Shown here piece after piece: positions 7,096 to 10,535 of a stretch of DNA of 10,535 nt (positions within the stretch are counted from its first letter, which is position 1; the number at the start of each line of letters is the position of its first letter). Under the pieces are notes generated by a model. The model made no database searches. It saw only the letters and a list, made by a program, of their open reading frames with translations, and was not told the origin of the DNA. The stretch comes from Methyloprofundus sp. (GTDB taxonomy: Bacteria; Pseudomonadota; Gammaproteobacteria; Methylococcales; Methylomonadaceae): assembly GCA_013138555.1 (NCBI GenBank), contig WTCN01000322.1:1-10535 (forward strand), read 5' to 3'. The position numbers and the translations under genes are program-made.

Positions 7096-7211
7096 ATTTA
7101 ACATCATGTTTAATAAAACTTTCTGGCTCTTCCGGACCTGCCGTGAAACCATGTAAGACAACAATCGGCAGCGTTCATTTACCATTTTACACTTTTGATT
7201 TTTTAGCAAAT

Positions 7212-7292
7212 GTAGCCCGTATGAAGCCTGCGTAATACGGGGTATTCGAAGCGTTGATTTCCCGTATTACGCTGAGGCTTCATACGGGCTAC
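7212..7292. repeat. GTAG-capped inverted REP doublet, copy 2 (stem CCCGTAT)
   Basis: GTAG (7212-7215) is followed directly by a perfect 7-bp hairpin, CCCGTAT (7216-7222) with ATACGGG (7235-7241) and a 12-base loop. A 19-base spacer (7242-7260) follows. Then the inverted hairpin CCCGTAT (7261-7267) with ATACGGG (7282-7288) ends in CTAC (7289-7292). Across the whole element the halves form a 30-bp stem interrupted only by a 2-base bulge at 7273-7274. An outer inverted repeat, TTTACACTTT (7186-7195) with AAAGTGTAAA (7321-7330), surrounds it and may be a separate older element. Confidence 0.88.
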
Positions 7293-7367
7293 GTTTGTTT
7301 TTTATTTCAAATAGGATTTCAAAGTGTAAACTGCTGTAATGGTCATATGAAGGATGCCCAACAATCC

Positions 7368-7468
7368 CGTCATTCCCGCAGTTTTTTTAGCGGGAATCCA
7401 TTTTTAAGCCTATAGATTCCTGTTAAAGCTTGTGCCCACGCTTGACTGGGTAGCATGCAGGAATGACG
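7368..7468. repeat. CGTCATTCCCGC-type palindromic repeat
   Basis: The ends CGTCATTCC (7368-7376) and GGAATGACG (7460-7468) are perfect inverted repeats. Inside the left end ATTCCCGC (7372-7379) forms an 8-bp hairpin with GCGGGAAT (7390-7397) across a T-rich loop. This sequence type is a familiar intergenic repeat of many proteobacteria. It has no GTAG/CTAC ends and so belongs to a different class from its neighbours. Confidence 0.7.
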
Positions 7469-7566
7469 TTATAAATAGAATTATTCCTTAACCCGAACTC
7501 AGGTTATTTAGCCCTAAATATTCTCATTTCTCAGCTTCCCCCAAAACCTTGCATAAATTAATCCTC

Positions 7567-8391
7567 ATGCCATATATTTGCCCTATTTGCCAAAGCCCTC
7601 TTATCCAGCACCTAAGCTCTAAAGGCTATTATTGTAAAAACAAACATCACTTTGATCTAGCAAAGGAAGGCTATCTCAATCTGCTCCCCGCACAGCATAA
7701 AAAATCCAAAGAACCAGGTGACAGCCGCGCCATGATGCGTGCACGGCGAAACTTTCTGGAAGCTGGCTTTTATCAACCGATGGCAAAAGCATTGGCAAGC
7801 ATGATTGATAAACACAGAACAGAGTCCGTACCTATGCATATTCTGGATGTTGGCTGTGGCGAAGGCTATTACAGCCGGCAAATTGAAATACACGCCCAGC
7901 ACAGTGAAAACCTGGATTTACAGGGTATTGATATTGCCAAAAATGCCATTTTTGCCGCTGCAAAAAAACAGCCCAATGCACATTTTATTGTTGCCAGCAG
8001 TAAAAGCATGCCTTATGCCGATCATTATTTTGATCTATTATTCAGAGTCTATGCGCCTTCAAATGATAAAGAAATTAATCGCTTGCTTAAGCCTGGCGGC
8101 TTATTATTAATCGTCACGCCAGGCCCACGGCACTTATGGCAATTAAAAGAATTTATCTATAAGGAAGTCAAAGAGCATAGTGCAGATATCTCCCTACCCG
8201 AAGGCTTTGAACAAATTGAGAGTCAAAGAATCAGCTATACAATACAACCTGATCAGGAACAGCGCATGGCATTATTACAAATGACACCTTTCGCATGGCG
8301 AGCAAAAGGAGATGTACAAAATAAAATTCAGCGCAGTCATGGACTTGAAATTGAGGCTGACTTCATTTTGACTCTGGCGCTAAAAAAATAA
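7567..8391 (+). CDS. rlmA: 23S rRNA (guanine(745)-N1)-methyltransferase RlmA
   Basis: This cytoplasmic enzyme uses S-adenosylmethionine to methylate N1 of G745 in helix 35 of 23S rRNA. The 274 residues align by eye with E. coli RlmA (269) over the full length. The N-terminal zinc ribbon has C5, C8, C23 and H27 (ICPICQ, YYCKNKHHF). It is followed by DLAKEGYLNLLPAQHKKSKE and GDSRAMMRARRNFLEAG, the family's conserved linker. The Rossmann methyltransferase domain has motif I LDVGCGEGYY at 93-102, acidic D122 after strand 2, the RVYAPS block, and the C-terminal motif LLQMTPFAWRAK. I chose ATG at 7567 over an in-frame TTG at 7549 because it places the first zinc cysteine at residue 5, as in E. coli; neither start has a clear ribosome binding site. 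The gene stands alone between repeat-rich spacers. Confidence 0.95.
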   Translation: MPYICPICQSPLIQHLSSKGYYCKNKHHFDLAKEGYLNLLPAQHKKSKEPGDSRAMMRARRNFLEAGFYQPMAKALASMIDKHRTESVPMHILDVGCGEGYYSRQIEIHAQHSENLDLQGIDIAKNAIFAAAKKQPNAHFIVASSKSMPYADHYFDLLFRVYAPSNDKEINRLLKPGGLLLIVTPGPRHLWQLKEFIYKEVKEHSADISLPEGFEQIESQRISYTIQPDQEQRMALLQMTPFAWRAKGDVQNKIQRSHGLEIEADFILTLALKK

Positions 8392-8416
8392 CATCATCAC
8401 GAAGACTACACCTTGG

Positions 8417-8562
8417 CTACAAACTTAAAACGGGACAGATTCTCTTGCAAAAAAAGTAGGGTGGGCAGGTTTTTTTTGCCCACCATCAGGGGCGCATTAC
8501 GGTGGGCAGAAAAGCGTTGCCCACCCTACGAGTGATAAGGCTGTCCCGTGTTAAATGTGTAG
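8417..8562. repeat. 22-bp imperfect inverted repeat enclosing a GTAG doublet
   Basis: Positions 8417-8438 and the complement of 8541-8562 agree at 19 of 22 bases. The inner nine, ACGGGACAG and CTGTCCCGT, are perfect. The outer ends read CTACA and TGTAG, the opposite polarity to the GTAG doublets. The doublet at 8456-8529 lies wholly between the arms, so the structure looks like one palindromic element nested in another. Confidence 0.6.
8456..8529. repeat. GTAG-capped inverted REP doublet, copy 3 (stem GGTGGGCA)
   Basis: This is the most regular copy. GTAG (8456-8459) is followed by GGTGGGCA (8460-8467), which pairs perfectly with TGCCCACC (8477-8484) over a 9-base T-rich loop. After a 16-base spacer, GGTGGGCA (8501-8508) pairs perfectly with TGCCCACC (8518-8525) over a 9-base loop, and CTAC (8526-8529) closes the element. 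The 12-bp ends also pair with each other. It lies 64 bp after the rlmA stop. Confidence 0.9.
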
Positions 8563-8634
8563 CGCTTCGTGCCTTAGCACACCCTATGTCTATCAATCAG
8601 GCATATAGAAATTATTTACCTGAGAACCTATATT

Positions 8635-10359
8635 ATGCATATAAATTTAACAAAACCCCTCCCGCTGCTACTCATCTTAATACTCTGTATCACTGGTTTT
8701 TCAGTCCATGCAGAAAGCACAGAAGAAGAAACAGCAACTGAGAAAACCATGAAAGACTCTGATGAGTCACGCCTGGCTGAAAGCCAAGAAATTTTAGCGA
8801 ATATAAGACAACTGACCCAACAATCATCCGAGCTTAAAGAAGTTGCCAGAGAGATCCCTGACTTTGACCAACTATTATTTATCACACTACTTATCGATAT
8901 TGAAAATGATCTCTCTGGTGAATTAGAGCGTTTAGTCAGTATCCATCAAAAGCTGGATAAATCGTTTCCTGAAACACAGCATTTACTTAAAGAAATACAG
9001 CAGCTAACCCGCAAGCAAGAAAGTCTTGTCAGAAAAGAAATTTATATCCTGAAAAGCCTGTTTCCCAAACTCCATAAACAAGCAAATAAAGACTCTTCAA
9101 CCTCCCTTTCCATAGACAGGGCAAAGCAACTCATTTTTGACCTGCTGGTTGAATGGCAAAAAAATATTGAACGTCAAAAATTACTCAATATGGATGTCGA
9201 TGCCAGCGTCAAAGAATTAAGTAAAATTGTTCAATTTGTTGCCATTACTCAAACAGCCCGTATTCGCCTCAGTATCGACGCTATTGCAGAGTTAAAAACG
9301 GCGATGAAGGAAACGGGGGCTGATGAGCAAAAACAAATTACCAAACTTTTACATAAAGAAGAATTACACAAATCAATTGCTGCCAAAAACCTAGAAAAGA
9401 TGCTGGGTATCATGACACGACTTGAGATGGATACCACCAAATTTGGACAAGCCCTAGTCATTGCGACAGGCGAAATTCTGCATGCCGATGTGGAAACAGA
9501 AGCCGTTATCGGTTTGTTTAAGCAACTGCTAAATCACTCAATGCTTTGGCTACAGGATAACCTGCCATTTATCCTGTTTCGAATTATTTCTTTTATATTA
9601 ATTATTCTGGCTTTCAGAATTATCGCCTCTATTGTAAGAAGGTTAGTTGATAAAGCCACTTCTAGCGAAACATTTGATGCATCACAATTATTAAAAGACT
9701 TTCTCGGTTCCATTACGCAAAGAATCATTATGCTTATTGGCTTTATGATTGCCCTATCTCAGCTAGGGATTGAAATAGGCCCCTTATTAGCAGGGATGGG
9801 GATTATGGGCTTTGTCGTCGGCTTTGCTCTACAGGATACTTTGTCAAATTTTGCCTCCGGCCTGATGATCTTGGTTTACAGACCTTTTGATATCGGTAAC
9901 TTTGTTGATGTCGCCGGCATTAACGGAGTCGTGAAACAAATGAATTTGGTTTCGACCACCATTCTAACCATCGACCGTAAACGCATGATTATTCCCAACA
10001 GTAAAATATGGGGAAACATCATCACCAATGTCACGGCTGAAAATATCCGCCGCGTCGATTTTGTTTTTAGCATAGGGCATCATGATAATATCAACACAGT
10101 AGAAGACATTTTTCAGGATATTGTAGAAAAACACGAACTTGTATTAAACACGCCGGAAACCGTTATTAAACTACATACTTTAGGAGAGTCCTCTATTGAT
10201 TTTATCGTCCGTCCCTGGGTAAATGGCGAGGATTACTGGAATGTTTACTGGGATATTACCCGCCAGGTCAAAGAGCGTTTTGATGAAAATAGTATATTTA
10301 CCCCCCACCCTCAGCGTGATATACATATTATTCAAGAGGCTAATAAAAATAGCCTATAA
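8635..10359 (+). CDS. MscS-family mechanosensitive channel with large periplasmic coiled-coil domain
   Basis: Channels of this family open under membrane tension and release solutes on osmotic downshock. The 574-residue protein has an N-terminal signal sequence (LPLLLILILCITGFSVHA, probable cleavage near 26). A long, mostly helical and coiled-coil periplasmic region (about 30-300) follows. The membrane helices are at about 310-334, 361-379 and 384-413. The last is the pore helix with the Gly/Ala-rich pattern GMGIMGFVVGFALQDTLSNFASG. The cytoplasmic beta domain follows, with RPFDIGNFV (416-424), the MIIPNSKIWGN block (451-461) and the terminal PHPQRDIHI block (557-565). It is longer than E. 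coli MscS (286) and shorter than MscK; the extra length is all periplasmic. The ATG at 8635 is preceded by only a weak GAG. No signals in the spacer explain its regulation. Confidence 0.92.
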   Translation: MHINLTKPLPLLLILILCITGFSVHAESTEEETATEKTMKDSDESRLAESQEILANIRQLTQQSSELKEVAREIPDFDQLLFITLLIDIENDLSGELERLVSIHQKLDKSFPETQHLLKEIQQLTRKQESLVRKEIYILKSLFPKLHKQANKDSSTSLSIDRAKQLIFDLLVEWQKNIERQKLLNMDVDASVKELSKIVQFVAITQTARIRLSIDAIAELKTAMKETGADEQKQITKLLHKEELHKSIAAKNLEKMLGIMTRLEMDTTKFGQALVIATGEILHADVETEAVIGLFKQLLNHSMLWLQDNLPFILFRIISFILIILAFRIIASIVRRLVDKATSSETFDASQLLKDFLGSITQRIIMLIGFMIALSQLGIEIGPLLAGMGIMGFVVGFALQDTLSNFASGLMILVYRPFDIGNFVDVAGINGVVKQMNLVSTTILTIDRKRMIIPNSKIWGNIITNVTAENIRRVDFVFSIGHHDNINTVEDIFQDIVEKHELVLNTPETVIKLHTLGESSIDFIVRPWVNGEDYWNVYWDITRQVKERFDENSIFTPHPQRDIHIIQEANKNSL

Positions 10360-10370
10360 GTCGTTTCAAG

Positions 10371-10411
10371 CTTTAACCGCGATAACTGCCTATTAATAAT
10401 CGCGGCTAAAG
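10371..10411. other. Hairpin downstream of the channel gene
   Basis: CTTTAACCGCGAT (10371-10383) and ATCGCGGCTAAAG (10399-10411) form a 13-bp stem with one mismatch and a 15-base loop, starting 12 bp after the channel gene's stop. No T-run follows, so it is not a classical terminator. It could protect the mRNA 3' end or be another repeat unit. Confidence 0.55.
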
Positions 10412-10455
10412 AGACTGTGAAAGTATTCAATAATATATCTAAAAAGATAGATTCC

Positions 10456-10535
10456 GTAGGTTGGGGTGAGCTTGCGAACCCCAACAATCAATGGCTTACC
10501 TAGCCTCAGTTGTTGGGGTTCATGCTTCACCCCAA
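10456..10535. repeat. GTAG-capped inverted REP doublet, copy 4 (stem GTTGGGGT; cut by window end)
   Basis: GTAG (10456-10459) is followed by GTTGGGGT (10460-10467), which pairs perfectly with ACCCCAAC (10478-10485). The inverted second hairpin has GTTGGGGT (10512-10519) pairing with ACCCCAA, which ends at the last base of the window. The plan predicts that the missing bases begin with C and then CTAC. GAACCCCAACA (10476-10486) also pairs perfectly with TGTTGGGGTTC (10511-10521). The left end resembles copy 1 (GTAGGTTGG, then TGAGCTT). Confidence 0.82.

Larger units (their letters stand above)
6962..7548. other. Long intergenic region packed with palindromic repeats
   Basis: No credible complete gene lies in this 587-bp stretch. 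It contains the GTAG doublet at 6977-7095, the GTAG doublet at 7212-7292 with a wider 10-bp inverted repeat around it (7186-7195 with 7321-7330), and a CGTCATTCCCGC-type palindrome at 7368-7468. Between the first two elements a short minus-strand reading frame (7174 down to about 7100) resembles an alpha/beta-hydrolase fragment but is too short to call a gene. Promoter signals for rlmA must lie near the right end and are not evident. Confidence 0.8.

Noticed and set aside
7549..7566. TTG start for rlmA six codons upstream
   Set aside because: It adds MHKLIL before the ATG, has no Shine-Dalgarno sequence, and would move the zinc-ribbon cysteine away from its usual residue-5 position.
6977..8529. 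CRISPR array in the repeat-rich spacer region
   Set aside because: The repeats are inverted doublets of different sequence, with no regular direct repeats or unique spacers and no cas genes.
8502..8741. Plus-strand 79-codon reading frame upstream of the channel gene
   Set aside because: It starts inside the GTAG doublet, crosses the repeat arm and overlaps the channel gene's start in another frame. It has no ribosome binding site and no recognisable protein features.
8877..9461. Treating the channel's coiled-coil region as a separate protein
   Set aside because: The frame is continuous from the signal peptide to the MscS C-terminal motif with no internal stop or frameshift.
10371..10411. 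Rho-independent terminator after the channel gene
   Set aside because: The stem is good but the following bases are purine-rich, with no T-run.

Overview
The window looks like chromosomal DNA of a gammaproteobacterium. The exopolyphosphatase, the 23S rRNA methyltransferase RlmA and the YadG-type ABC ATPase all read like diverged versions of the enterobacterial proteins in length and motif order. The moderately AT-rich base composition and the many palindromic intergenic repeats are compatible with a methanotroph-like or sulfur-oxidiser-like gammaproteobacterium, but the genus is a guess.

Layout: positions 1-3593 are on the minus strand. Read in that direction they hold a YadG-like ABC ATPase, a soluble histidine kinase with about seven 42-residue TPRs, a receiver-only response regulator overlapping the kinase by 17 bp, and a PIN-domain protein whose start overlaps the regulator's stop by one base and which runs off the window at position 1. 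A 135-bp divergent spacer separates this block from plus-strand genes: ppx (exopolyphosphatase), a tightly linked membrane-anchored protein of unknown function, a short secreted RlpA-like double-psi beta-barrel protein, rlmA, and an MscS-family channel with a long periplasmic coiled-coil domain.

The right-hand intergenic spaces (6962-7566, 8392-8634, 10360-10535) are crowded with palindromic elements. Four of them share one plan: terminal GTAG, a hairpin, a short spacer, a second hairpin in inverted orientation, terminal CTAC. Their stem sequences differ. This is the plan of paired REP sequences mobilised by RAYT (REP-associated tyrosine) transposases, for which a 5' GTAG next to a hairpin is the known signature. 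No transposase lies in the window. Other repeats are an ordinary CGTCATTCCCGC-type palindrome and a 22-bp imperfect inverted repeat that has one GTAG doublet nested inside it.

How the genes fit together: kinase, regulator and PIN protein look translationally coupled and are the best candidate for a little-described signalling-to-RNase module. ppx and the unknown protein form a second coupled pair. The rlpA-like gene, rlmA and the channel gene look like separate transcription units with repeat elements between or after them.
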